NCBI RefSeq assembly: GCF_023821985.2
Contig: NZ_CP098805.1
Span: 5,571,001-5,635,000 of the forward strand
Length of the DNA stretch: 64,000 nucleotides
Origin: Dyadobacter chenhuakuii
Lineage (GTDB): Bacteria > Bacteroidota > Bacteroidia > Cytophagales > Spirosomataceae
Reading direction: 5' to 3'
Shown: positions 24,912 to 33,430 of the stretch, piece after piece
How positions within the stretch are numbered: the first letter of the stretch is position 1
How the letters are laid out: every line of letters starts with the position of its first letter
Position numbers and translations under genes: made by a program
The notes under the pieces: generated by a model
The model's input: the letters and a program-made list of their open reading frames with translations, nothing else
What the model was told of the DNA's origin: nothing
The model's database searches: none

Positions 24912-26045
24912 TTAATCCTCCGGTTGCAGCGCGGCTTGTTTCCACCATTCGGTGAAGACATTATCCCCTTTCAAATTCACTTTCTGTCCGATCATGGGCG
25001 TTACCAGCGGCATGTTTTGTTTTTTTGCTTCGGTAGTGGCTCTTTGGATGGGTTCGTTCCAGTCGTGGAGGGCGAGGGAGAATTTGGACCAGTGGACGGG
25101 CATTAGTTTGGTGGCTTTCAGCTCGTGGGCTGCCGTTACGGTTTCTTCGGGCATCATGTGGATGTATTTCCAGGCTTCGTTGTATTGGCCGCATTCGAGT
25201 ATGGCGAGGTCGAATGGACCGAATTTGTCGCCGATTCTTTTGAAATGCTGGTCATAGCCGGAGTCGCCGCCGATGAAGATTTTCATGGTTGGGGTTTGCA
25301 GTACAAAGGAGACCCAAAGTGCCTTGTTACGGCTCAGGCCGCGGCCTGAAAAGTGTCTCCCCGGCGTAATGTCAACCCGGAACCCGCCGCCCAGATCTGC
25401 GCCCTGGTTCCAATCTTTTTCAATCAGCGTGCTTGTTTTATAACCCCAACGCTCGAAATGTTCGCCTGTGCCGAGGCCCGTGATGACGGTTTTAACCTTG
25501 GCTTTCAGTTTTAATATGGTCGGATAATCCAAATGGTCCCAGTGATCGTGCGAAATCATCAGGTAATCAATGTTCGGGAAATCCTCAACATCATACACAT
25601 CGGTGCCTTTAAAGCTGGGCGTTGTGAAATGGACGGGGGAGGCGCTGCCGCTGAAAACAGGGTCGACTAGGAATGTTTTGCCATCGATCTGCATGAAGTA
25701 GGAAGAATGTCCAAACCATACTAAAACGTTCTCACTTGGGTCTAAATGCAGTAAATCAGTCTTTTGGGAAGGAATGGGTGCACCCGGAATGTTGTATTTG
25801 CTTTTGCCAAAAAAGAACTTGATGAGCACTTTGGAATAACTGGAACCTTCTGCCAAATCAGGCGTGTAACTCTCATTTTGAAACTTGCCATCCTTGTAAT
25901 TCGGGGATTTTTTGATCAGCTCCAAACGCGCTCCGGAGGGTTGTCGGCCAAACTGCGGCCGCTCCATAAAAATGTAACCGGCAAAGACCAGCAACGCCAG
26001 CAAAATAAATAATATCATAAGGGATTTTTTAAGAATTCGGATCAT
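24912..26045 (-). CDS. Membrane-anchored MBL-fold metallo-hydrolase (UlaG/NAPE-PLD-like)
   Basis: The 377-residue protein has an N-terminal membrane helix or uncleaved signal (about 9-27) and then a metallo-beta-lactamase fold. Key motifs are VLVWFGHSSYFMQIDGKTFL near 108, LVDPVFSG, and the zinc motif SHDHWDHLDYPTI near 164 (H-x-H-x-D-H), with GGDSGYDQHF and the late His in LMPVHWSKF. The WFGHSS start of the domain is typical of the UlaG and NAPE-phospholipase D branch, which cleaves lactones or phosphodiesters. The substrate is unknown. It is divergent from the CocE-type hydrolase gene with 104 bases between starts. Confidence 0.88.
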   Translation of the reverse strand: MIRILKKSLMILFILLALLVFAGYIFMERPQFGRQPSGARLELIKKSPNYKDGKFQNESYTPDLAEGSSYSKVLIKFFFGKSKYNIPGAPIPSQKTDLLHLDPSENVLVWFGHSSYFMQIDGKTFLVDPVFSGSASPVHFTTPSFKGTDVYDVEDFPNIDYLMISHDHWDHLDYPTILKLKAKVKTVITGLGTGEHFERWGYKTSTLIEKDWNQGADLGGGFRVDITPGRHFSGRGLSRNKALWVSFVLQTPTMKIFIGGDSGYDQHFKRIGDKFGPFDLAILECGQYNEAWKYIHMMPEETVTAAHELKATKLMPVHWSKFSLALHDWNEPIQRATTEAKKQNMPLVTPMIGQKVNLKGDNVFTEWWKQAALQPED

Positions 26046-26089
26046 CGACGGGGGAAATGCAAATAAACGGGAAGGTAAAAAGTTTTATG

Positions 26090-26118
26090 TTTGACAAACA
26101 CTTTCTTCTGTATTTTTG
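26090..26118 (+). promoter_or_regulatory. Possible promoter of the CocE-type hydrolase operon
   Basis: TTTG at 26090-26093 and TATTTTTG at 26111-26118 match the Bacteroidota -33 and -7 elements, but the spacer is 17 bases rather than about 19. It lies 31 bases before the ATG at 26150. Confidence 0.4.
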
Positions 26119-26149
26119 GTCACTATATTTTCATCATTAACAGCCAGCC

Positions 26150-28024
26150 ATGCATAAACGTTTTCTGTTGCTCATTTTGCTGCTTTCCACCTGCATTTGT
26201 CAGGCTCAAAATCAGGCGGCTCCCGATACGAATTGGATCCGGGAAAATTACATTAAAACCGAGCAATACATCACCATGCGTGATGGCGTGAAGCTTTTTA
26301 CGGCTATTTATGCGCCCAGGGATTCTTCCCAGGCTTACCCGATCCTTATGCAGCGGACGCCTTATTCGGTGCGGCCTTATGGCGTGAATAAATATCGCCG
26401 CAGCCTAGGCCCGAACGTTTATTTAATGCGTGAAAAATACATTTTCGTGTACCAGGATGCGCGTGGCCGTTACAAAAGCGAAGGCACCTTCCGGGAGATG
26501 ACGCCTGCCATTGAGAAGAAATCGGGCAATAAGGATGTTGACGAGTCGAGCGACACATATGACACGATTGAATGGCTTTTAAAAAACACCAAAAACAATG
26601 GTAAGGTGGGTCAATCAGGCATTTCCTTCCCTGGGTTTTATTCCTCTGCCGCCTTGCCCGATGCGCACCCTGCATTGAAAGCCGTTTCTCCGCAAGCGCC
26701 TATGTCTGATGAGTTTATCGGCGATGACTGCTATCACAATGGCGCATTTTTCCTGATGGATAACTTCGGTTTTTATAGCGGTTTTGATGGTCCAAAAAGC
26801 GCGGATGGTGAAAATTATAAGTCGTTTTTCAATGCGGAATATAAGGATGCTTACAAATATTTTCTCGACTTCGGTCCTTTGAAAAAAGCCAATACAGACG
26901 CCTATTTTTCGGATCCCAACAGCATTTGGCGGCAAACGGTGGCACATCCCGTTTATGACGAATTTTGGGAAAGCAGGAACATTAAGAAGCATTTGAAAAA
27001 CATTAAACCTGCTGTGCTGGTCGTTGGCGGCTGGTTTGATGCGGAGGATTTATATGGTGCCTTGAAGACTTATGCGGCCATCGAAAAGCAGACGCCGGGC
27101 AACAATAATCGCCTCGTAATGGGCCCCTGGACGCATGGCGGCTGGGCTGCGCCGCAATGGAAGTCGTTTGCGCAATATGATTTTGGCGGCGATTTGAACA
27201 AATATTTCCAGGAAGAGATTGAGACGAAGTTTTTTAATTTTTATCTTAAAGGAAAAGGCAGCTCTGATCAGCCCGAGGTGACGGTTTACGAAACGGGTTC
27301 AAATCAATGGAAAAATTATGATGTCTGGCCACCGAAGAATAGTGAGCCGACGACCTATTATTTGAATGCAAAAGGTTCACTAACAGCAGCTAAGCCAAAT
27401 GCAAAAAAAGGTGAGACGGCGTATGAGAGCGATCCTGCCAACCCGGTTCCCTACACAAGCGTGACGGGCAGCCGCAGGAATAATGCATATATGGCCGAAG
27501 ATCAGCGATTTGCCTCCAAACGGCCGGACGTGCTTAGCTTTCAAACAGATTCTTTGACATCAAATGTGACATTAACCGGCGAGATCATTGCCAATTTAAT
27601 GGTTTCCACAACTGGCTCTGACGCGGATTTTATTGTAAAAGTGATTGATGTATGGCCCGCCAACACGTCGGTTCCTGGTGCTAAAGAGGGTGATAAGGCA
27701 GTGGATATGAGCGGTTACCAGCAAATGGTGCGGGCAGAAGTGCTTCGTGGAAAATTCCGCAACAGCTTTTCAAAACCGGAGCCTTTTACAAAAGACAAAG
27801 TGGAAAAAGTGACGGTAAAGCTCAACGAAACGGCGCACACATTTAAAAAAGGCCACCGCATTATGGTGCAGATCCAGAGCAGCTGGTTTCCGCTGGTAGA
27901 CAGGAACCCACAGAAATTCCTGAACATTTTTGAAGCCAGTGAGTCGGATTTTCAAAAATCAAAAATTACGATTCACCATAACGCACAATACAGCAGCAGC
28001 ATCTTATTGCCCGTCTTGAAATAA
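26150..28024 (+). CDS. Secreted CocE/NonD-family alpha/beta hydrolase
   Basis: The 624-residue protein has a signal peptide (about 1-19, LLLILLLSTCICQAQ) and the X-Pro dipeptidyl-peptidase S15 layout: an alpha/beta hydrolase domain with nucleophile Ser159 in GKVGQSGISFPGF (G-x-S-x-x-G), a cap region, a catalytic Asp in GGWFDAEDLYGA near 288 and His in GPWTHGGWA near 326, then a C-terminal jelly-roll domain (about 390-620). The overall pattern is that of alpha-amino-acid ester hydrolases and glutaryl acylases, which cleave or transfer acyl groups of small amides and esters. It likely acts in the periplasm. The ThuA-domain gene follows by 32 bases. Confidence 0.92.
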   Translation: MHKRFLLLILLLSTCICQAQNQAAPDTNWIRENYIKTEQYITMRDGVKLFTAIYAPRDSSQAYPILMQRTPYSVRPYGVNKYRRSLGPNVYLMREKYIFVYQDARGRYKSEGTFREMTPAIEKKSGNKDVDESSDTYDTIEWLLKNTKNNGKVGQSGISFPGFYSSAALPDAHPALKAVSPQAPMSDEFIGDDCYHNGAFFLMDNFGFYSGFDGPKSADGENYKSFFNAEYKDAYKYFLDFGPLKKANTDAYFSDPNSIWRQTVAHPVYDEFWESRNIKKHLKNIKPAVLVVGGWFDAEDLYGALKTYAAIEKQTPGNNNRLVMGPWTHGGWAAPQWKSFAQYDFGGDLNKYFQEEIETKFFNFYLKGKGSSDQPEVTVYETGSNQWKNYDVWPPKNSEPTTYYLNAKGSLTAAKPNAKKGETAYESDPANPVPYTSVTGSRRNNAYMAEDQRFASKRPDVLSFQTDSLTSNVTLTGEIIANLMVSTTGSDADFIVKVIDVWPANTSVPGAKEGDKAVDMSGYQQMVRAEVLRGKFRNSFSKPEPFTKDKVEKVTVKLNETAHTFKKGHRIMVQIQSSWFPLVDRNPQKFLNIFEASESDFQKSKITIHHNAQYSSSILLPVLK

Positions 28025-28056
28025 GGACGGTTTTGATTCCTAAACACCTGTAAATC

Positions 28057-28836
28057 ATGAAAATGTTCACCGGGAAATTTCCCGCATATCTGATCGCGTG
28101 CCTGCTTTTCGTCGCATCCACGGCAGCTTTTGCACAAACGAAAAAGGAGCAGTTCAGGGTTTTAGCCATGGCTGAGCCGGGCGGACATCACATTGAATAT
28201 TCGAAACGGGCGCGGATCTGGCTGGATTCATTGGCTGCCAAGGAGAATTTTACTATTGATTACATTGATAAAACAGATCCTATTAACGAGGCCTATCTTG
28301 CTAACTATCAATTAATTATTCAACTCGATTATGTTCCTTATGCCTGGAAACCGGAAGCTTCCGCGGCGTTTGAAAAATATATCAATGAAGGAAAAGGCGG
28401 CTGGATCGGGTTTCATCATGCCACATTACTTGGTGAGTTTGATGGTTATAAAATATGGCCTTGGTTTTCAGAATTTATGGGCGGCATTCGTTACAAAAAT
28501 TACATTGCCGATTTTGCGGCAGGAACTGTGAATATTGAGAAGAAGAACCATCCGGTTATGAAAGACGTTCCGGCATCTTTTTTGGTTAAAAAAGAGGAGT
28601 GGTACATTTATGACAAAAGCCCGCGGCCTAATGTGGATGTGCTCGCGAGCGTTGATGAATCCACCTATTCGCCTGATTCAAAGGTCAAAATGGGCGACCA
28701 TCCGGTCATTTGGTCTAATACGAAAGTGAAGGCGAAGAATGTTTACATCTTCATGGGACATTCGCCGGTTTTGTTTGAAAGTGTTGTTTATAAAACTATT
28801 TTCAAGAATGCCATTTTCTGGGCTGTCAGGAAATAG
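28057..28836 (+). CDS. Secreted ThuA-domain protein
   Basis: The 259-residue protein has a signal peptide ending TAAFAQ near 26 and a ThuA domain, a class I glutamine amidotransferase-like fold named for a trehalose utilisation gene. Typical segments are FRVLAMAEPGGHHIEYSKRA near 32, the GWIGFHHATLLG segment near 115, KNHPVMKDVP near 163 and MGDHPVIWSN near 212. Family proteins of Bacteroidota are often periplasmic and linked to sugar breakdown, but the reaction is unproven. It probably shares a transcript with the CocE-type hydrolase gene upstream. It is convergent with the phosphatase gene, 40 bases away. Confidence 0.88.
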   Translation: MKMFTGKFPAYLIACLLFVASTAAFAQTKKEQFRVLAMAEPGGHHIEYSKRARIWLDSLAAKENFTIDYIDKTDPINEAYLANYQLIIQLDYVPYAWKPEASAAFEKYINEGKGGWIGFHHATLLGEFDGYKIWPWFSEFMGGIRYKNYIADFAAGTVNIEKKNHPVMKDVPASFLVKKEEWYIYDKSPRPNVDVLASVDESTYSPDSKVKMGDHPVIWSNTKVKAKNVYIFMGHSPVLFESVVYKTIFKNAIFWAVRK

Positions 28837-28876
28837 CTTCAAAATTTCGGTTAGCAAACATCAATATGCCAATTTC

Positions 28877-30277
28877 TCACTTCAACGCCTTTCTCTTTTT
28901 GTATTCCTGGAACCGCTCGTTGTAATGCTTCAGATCAGCCTCTTTGAATGTCTTCATATAACGCTCCGGCAGTTCCAGTCTTTCCTTCATTTGCAATGTG
29001 CCTTCTAATTCCACGAGCATATTTTTGCCCTTATCATCTTTATTCAACTCAAATGAATCGTACAGATCACCATTGACAGTGAATGCTTTAAAGGCTAATT
29101 TGGCCGAATCGATGGTGATCACCTGATATAATTGCGTGTTGGAGGCCGCGCGGTCCATCCAGTCCTGCAAACCAATGTCGTACATTTTCGGCCCGCTGAC
29201 GGAAACGACGTAAATTGGTCCATCCGGTGTCTGGCGGCTTTCGCCCACGGGCATATTCAGGCCACGACCATAACTGTGATCGTGCCCTTGCAGCACGATA
29301 TCGACATTGTATTTCTTATAAAGCGGCTCCATTTTCCTGCGCCAGCGGTCGTTACTGCGGCCTTGTTTGGTGGAATAAACGGGATGGTGATGCACCACAA
29401 CCGTCCAGCGGTTTGGATTGGTTTTTACAACTTCCTCGAACCATTCCGCTTGCCGGTTCATCGCGCGAATGCTGTTATCAGCTTCTTCGGAGTTGAGGAA
29501 AATGAATCTGTTGTTTTGATAATCAATGAAATATGCAGTTTCGATCATTCCTTCCGGTCCATTTTCGGGCAAGGCAAATTGCGGACGCCAATGCTTGGAG
29601 ACTTTCAAATCATGATCTGTGTCTTTAAAATATTCATGATTCCCAGGCGTCGAAAGGTTGGGAATCATGCCATTGATCCAGCCACCTGCCTCAAACCACT
29701 CGCCCCACTCGTGATCTTCATTGGATCGGTTGATCAAATCGCCCGCATGGATCATGAAATCCGCTTTCGGCAATGTCGAGTAAGCCCCGCGAATGGCCCG
29801 TGACCATAGCGAGCGCACTTCCGTTTGTGCATCTCCAAAATAAAGGAAGGAAACCGGCTCATTTTTATCCGAAGCCGTCGTAAAATGAAACCATTCACTC
29901 CAATTCTCCCCATCGCCAACGCGGTAAACATATTGCGTAGAAGGCTTCAAATCCGTAAAATTTACCTCATGATAATGCACGAGCTTTCCATCCAACTTAA
30001 CTGCCTGAGTCAGCGCATTCACAATCTTTGCATTAGGCACAAAATCCGGTGAAGGATCCGCTTCATGAATCGCCGCAATTCCCTTCGCAACCGTCGAATC
30101 CGTCCGCCAGTTAACAGCCTGCGAAGTCGCCGGGGCACCCTTATAGCCCAGAATAACACGGTCAGGAAAAGGGGATGGAGGGTATGTTTTGCTTTTCTGG
30201 GCGAAAAGGGTGGAATTGGTGCTGATTAATATAAGTAAGAAGAATCCGGCGAATGAGCTTGAAAAAACGGCACGCAT
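28877..30277 (-). CDS. Secreted purple acid phosphatase-like metallophosphoesterase
   Basis: The 466-residue protein has a signal peptide ending TLFAQ near 27, a fibronectin III-like N-terminal domain (about 35-135) as in plant-type purple acid phosphatases, and a calcineurin-like domain with all five metal motifs: FLYFGDAQTE near 144, HAGDLIN near 178, STPGNHEY near 208, VVHHHPVYS near 295 and LQGHDHSYGRG near 330. It should hydrolyse phosphomonoesters with a two-metal centre in the periplasm. A short acidic-basic tail of about 60 residues follows. It is transcribed singly. Confidence 0.92.
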   Translation of the reverse strand: MRAVFSSSFAGFFLLILISTNSTLFAQKSKTYPPSPFPDRVILGYKGAPATSQAVNWRTDSTVAKGIAAIHEADPSPDFVPNAKIVNALTQAVKLDGKLVHYHEVNFTDLKPSTQYVYRVGDGENWSEWFHFTTASDKNEPVSFLYFGDAQTEVRSLWSRAIRGAYSTLPKADFMIHAGDLINRSNEDHEWGEWFEAGGWINGMIPNLSTPGNHEYFKDTDHDLKVSKHWRPQFALPENGPEGMIETAYFIDYQNNRFIFLNSEEADNSIRAMNRQAEWFEEVVKTNPNRWTVVVHHHPVYSTKQGRSNDRWRRKMEPLYKKYNVDIVLQGHDHSYGRGLNMPVGESRQTPDGPIYVVSVSGPKMYDIGLQDWMDRAASNTQLYQVITIDSAKLAFKAFTVNGDLYDSFELNKDDKGKNMLVELEGTLQMKERLELPERYMKTFKEADLKHYNERFQEYKKRKALK

Positions 30278-30333
30278 GTGAAATATGAATGGTTGAGATA
30301 CTTAACTTACTGGGGGGCGACAAAATCAGGCTA

Positions 30334-31122
30334 TTACAATTTGATTGCCTGAGGCAGCATGGATAGAAATGGCATTGCCTGACCATAATCCAGCTGATCA
30401 TAGAAGACACCGAGGCGATTCAGGTTTTTATAATATTGGTCAACATGCTGATAGTAATATTTTTCAGATTGAATGAACCACGCTGTTTCTCCTAAATTTT
30501 CCGCCAAAAACCATTTCTCCAACAACCTTCCTGCTCTCCCATTCCCATCATTAGAAGGATGTATAGCAACAAAAACCATGTGAATAAATGATGCATAGTA
30601 AAACGTTTCAGCAACCGTCAACGTCTTTTGTGCAAGTAATTCAATGTCAGACCATAACTTATCCATTTCTTCCTCCACTTGCTCGAAATGCACAGCTTCA
30701 AATTGAATTTTACCAGTGTTATGCTCCATCACAAGCATATTATTTTGCCTTAAAACGCCACGCCATTGCTCAGGCAACAAATGTTCGGAAATAAGTTTGT
30801 GGCTTTCGAGAAAGTTGGCACGGGTCAATCTGTTCTCTTTGGCAAACTGATAGGCGCGAAATAAATCGTTGGGTTTTTGAGTCAACTCAGGCAAATATTC
30901 AATGTGCTGGATTTTGTGCTTGACGTAACTGTCCACTTCAAGTTGTTCCCCTTCGATCTTGGATGACGATATAACGGCAACAGAAGTGTAAAAATCAAAT
31001 GCGCTTGTTGTGAAAGGCGTGTTGGTAATGGCTTCTAAATCATGATCCAGATCCGATTTATTTTGATCAAGATATTGTTGGAATAGAACATCAGATAAAA
31101 TCTCCATAAGTCGTTGCGCCAT
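30334..31122 (-). CDS. Fic-domain protein with N-terminal inhibitory motif
   Basis: The 262-residue protein has an N-terminal helix with SSSKIEGE at 52-59, fitting the inhibitory motif (S/T)xxxE(G/N) in which Glu57 blocks the ATP site, as in class II Fic proteins. The Fic core has HPSNDGNGRAGRLLEKW starting at His188: catalytic His188, Asp191, Arg196 and Arg199 are present, but the usual Phe of HPFxxGNGRxxR is Ser. It would transfer AMP (or another phosphate-linked group) to a protein hydroxyl. It is monocistronic; no antitoxin gene is needed given the built-in motif. The target is unknown. Confidence 0.9.
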   Translation of the reverse strand: MAQRLMEILSDVLFQQYLDQNKSDLDHDLEAITNTPFTTSAFDFYTSVAVISSSKIEGEQLEVDSYVKHKIQHIEYLPELTQKPNDLFRAYQFAKENRLTRANFLESHKLISEHLLPEQWRGVLRQNNMLVMEHNTGKIQFEAVHFEQVEEEMDKLWSDIELLAQKTLTVAETFYYASFIHMVFVAIHPSNDGNGRAGRLLEKWFLAENLGETAWFIQSEKYYYQHVDQYYKNLNRLGVFYDQLDYGQAMPFLSMLPQAIKL

Positions 31123-31196
31123 TGAGGGCCGAACTTACTGAAACTATCAGGGATGCGCAACTAATCCAGGAAGGTGCGATTTTTCTTTTACAGTCG

Positions 31197-31204
31197 TACC
31201 TTTG
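31197..31204 (+). promoter_or_regulatory. Probable -7 element of the radical SAM gene
   Basis: TACCTTTG followed by CACC fits the TAnnTTTG -7 consensus with a frequent extension and would start transcription near 31211, about 20 bases before the TTG start at 31230. The -33 element is poor (GGTGC in its place). Confidence 0.4.
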
Positions 31205-31229
31205 CACCGCTTAATAACTAAAAGTCACC

Positions 31230-33428
31230 TTGCAGCAGAAAACGCTTTTTGTCACGCCGCCATTTACGCAGTTGAATACGCCTTATCCGGCTACGGCTTA
31301 TCTGAAAGGGTTTTTGAACACCTTGGGTAGGGAGTCGTATCAGGCGGATCTGGGGATTGATGTGATTTTGGAGTTATTTTCTTCGAAGGGGTTAAAGACG
31401 CTTTTTGCGCAGCTCGATGATTCGGACATAGCGCTTACGGAGAATAGTTTCCGGATTTATTCGCTGAAAGATGATTATATCACCACCATTGATCCTGTCA
31501 TCCGCTTTCTCAAAAACCAAAACCCAACATTAGCCCACAGCATTTGTGACCGCAGTTATTTGCCGGAAGCGGGCCGTTTTCAGCAATTGGAAGATATGGA
31601 TTGGGCATTTGGGACAATGGGAATCCATGATAAGGCGCGGCATTTTGCAACATTATATCTCGAAGATCTCGGCGATCTGATCCAGGAGGCTATTGATCCG
31701 CATTTTGGTTTCAGCCGATATGCAGAGCGGTTAGGGAGGTCTGCAACGAGTTTTGATGAAATGGAAGCGGCGTTGGAATCGCCGGATACGCTGTTGTCCA
31801 GGACCTTAACCGATGTTTTGGAACAGAAAATACAAAAATACCAGCCTGACATGGTCTGCATTTCTGTGCCTTTTCCGGGAAACTTATACGGTGGTTTTAA
31901 ATGTGGGCAATATTTAAAAAAGCATTATCCCAACATTAAAATCGTTATGGGCGGCGGCTTTCCGAACACGGAACTGCGCACATTGAAAGAACCCCGGGTT
32001 TTTAACTACATCGATTTTATATGTCTTGATGACGGTGAAGCGCCTTTGCTTTCGCTGCTGGAATATCTGGATGGTGAAAGGGAAATTTCGCAGCTGAAAC
32101 GTGTTTATTCGCGCGTCGATGGCGTGGTCGTTTATCATAATGGCGCGAAGGAAAAGGATGTGCCGCAGCGCGATACGGGCACGCCGGATTACAGCGATCT
32201 GCCTCTGCACGATTACTTGTCGGTGATTGAAATTGTTAATCCCATGCACAGGCTTTGGAGCGATGGGCGCTGGAACAAGCTGACATTAGCGCATGGTTGT
32301 TACTGGGGCAAATGCTCGTTTTGCGACATATCACTCGATTACATCAGACGTTACGAACCCATGACGGCCGCTTTACTCTGCGATCGGATCGAAGAGATCA
32401 TTGCGCAAACGCAGCAAAATGGCTTTCATTTTGTAGACGAAGCCGCGCCGCCGGCATTGCTGCGGGATCTGGCCCTGGAAATTATAAGACGGAAACTCAC
32501 CGTTGTCTGGTGGACGAACATTCGCTTTGAAAAGAACTTTACCCACGACCTTTGTCTGCTGTTAAAAGCTTCGGGCTGCATTGCGATTTCCGGCGGGCTT
32601 GAAGTGGCTTCTGACCGGCTTTTGGAGCGCATGAAGAAGGGCGTGACCGTTGCGCAGGTTGCGCGCGTGGCGGATGCGTTTACGCAGGCGGGGATTATGG
32701 TGCATGCATATTTAATGTATGGTTTTCCGACGCAAACGGCGCAGGAAACAATTGATTCGCTTGAAATGGTGCGGCAGTTGTTTCAGGCGGGCATCGTGCA
32801 ATCAGGCTTTTGGCATCGGTTTGCGATGACGGCGCATAGTCCTGTGGGACTGCACCCGGAGGAATTTGATGTGATGCGGATCGGGCCGAATGTTGGTGAT
32901 TTCGCGAATAATGACCTGGAACACGATGATCCTTCGGGCGCGAACCACGATTTATTTGGCGAGGGTTTGCGGAAATCGCTGTTCAATTATATGCACGGCG
33001 TCTGCCTCGATTTTCCACATTCCCGGTGGTTCGATTTCAAAGTGCCGCCTACTTCCATTCCGCCCAATTACATTGAAAAAAGCATTAGTGAGCTGCCTGA
33101 CCTGGGAACCAGGCCCAATGCCGTAGTTACCTGGCTGGGAAGCCTGCCTGAAATGTCTGTTTTTGAGGAGAAAAAAGGCAAAAAGGTCTACGAGATCGCT
33201 GAATTGGTTTTCTATAATAAGAAAAAAGAATGGGCCGTTGAGACTGATGTGGCGATAGGAGAGTGGCTGGTGGAAATGATGCCTAAGCTGCTGTCTTCCA
33301 ATGCCGAAGCTTACCCATTGGAGCGATTGAGAAATGATTTCGAAGCCGCCGGACTGGGCAGCTTCGAGGAATTTATGATTTCCATGACCTGGACGCAGCT
33401 TCGCGCCGGTGGCATGCTGGTTTTGTAA
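31230..33428 (+). CDS. B12-binding-domain radical SAM protein with Cx4CxxC cluster motif
   Basis: The 732-residue protein has an N-terminal segment (TLFVTPPFTQLNTPYPATAY) and a cobalamin-binding-like Rossmann part (about 205-280, VCISVPFPGN and IVMGGGFPNTEL), then a radical SAM barrel. The cluster cysteines are Cys357, Cys362 and Cys365 in HGCYWGKCSFCD, a C-x4-C-x2-C spacing rather than the usual C-x3-C-x2-C. A GGLEVASDRLLERMKKGVT segment near 451 is typical of the barrel. The protein probably methylates or rearranges an unreactive carbon of an unknown substrate. Only TTG at 31230 can start the frame sensibly. It stands alone, convergent with nagA two bases away, so context gives no substrate. 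Confidence 0.85.
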   Translation: MQQKTLFVTPPFTQLNTPYPATAYLKGFLNTLGRESYQADLGIDVILELFSSKGLKTLFAQLDDSDIALTENSFRIYSLKDDYITTIDPVIRFLKNQNPTLAHSICDRSYLPEAGRFQQLEDMDWAFGTMGIHDKARHFATLYLEDLGDLIQEAIDPHFGFSRYAERLGRSATSFDEMEAALESPDTLLSRTLTDVLEQKIQKYQPDMVCISVPFPGNLYGGFKCGQYLKKHYPNIKIVMGGGFPNTELRTLKEPRVFNYIDFICLDDGEAPLLSLLEYLDGEREISQLKRVYSRVDGVVVYHNGAKEKDVPQRDTGTPDYSDLPLHDYLSVIEIVNPMHRLWSDGRWNKLTLAHGCYWGKCSFCDISLDYIRRYEPMTAALLCDRIEEIIAQTQQNGFHFVDEAAPPALLRDLALEIIRRKLTVVWWTNIRFEKNFTHDLCLLLKASGCIAISGGLEVASDRLLERMKKGVTVAQVARVADAFTQAGIMVHAYLMYGFPTQTAQETIDSLEMVRQLFQAGIVQSGFWHRFAMTAHSPVGLHPEEFDVMRIGPNVGDFANNDLEHDDPSGANHDLFGEGLRKSLFNYMHGVCLDFPHSRWFDFKVPPTSIPPNYIEKSISELPDLGTRPNAVVTWLGSLPEMSVFEEKKGKKVYEIAELVFYNKKKEWAVETDVAIGEWLVEMMPKLLSSNAEAYPLERLRNDFEAAGLGSFEEFMISMTWTQLRAGGMLVL

Positions 33429-33430
33429 CA

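Noticed and set aside
29132..29803. Plus-strand open frame of 223 codons
   Set aside because: It lies fully inside the purple acid phosphatase gene on the other strand, which has all metal motifs; it is a shadow.
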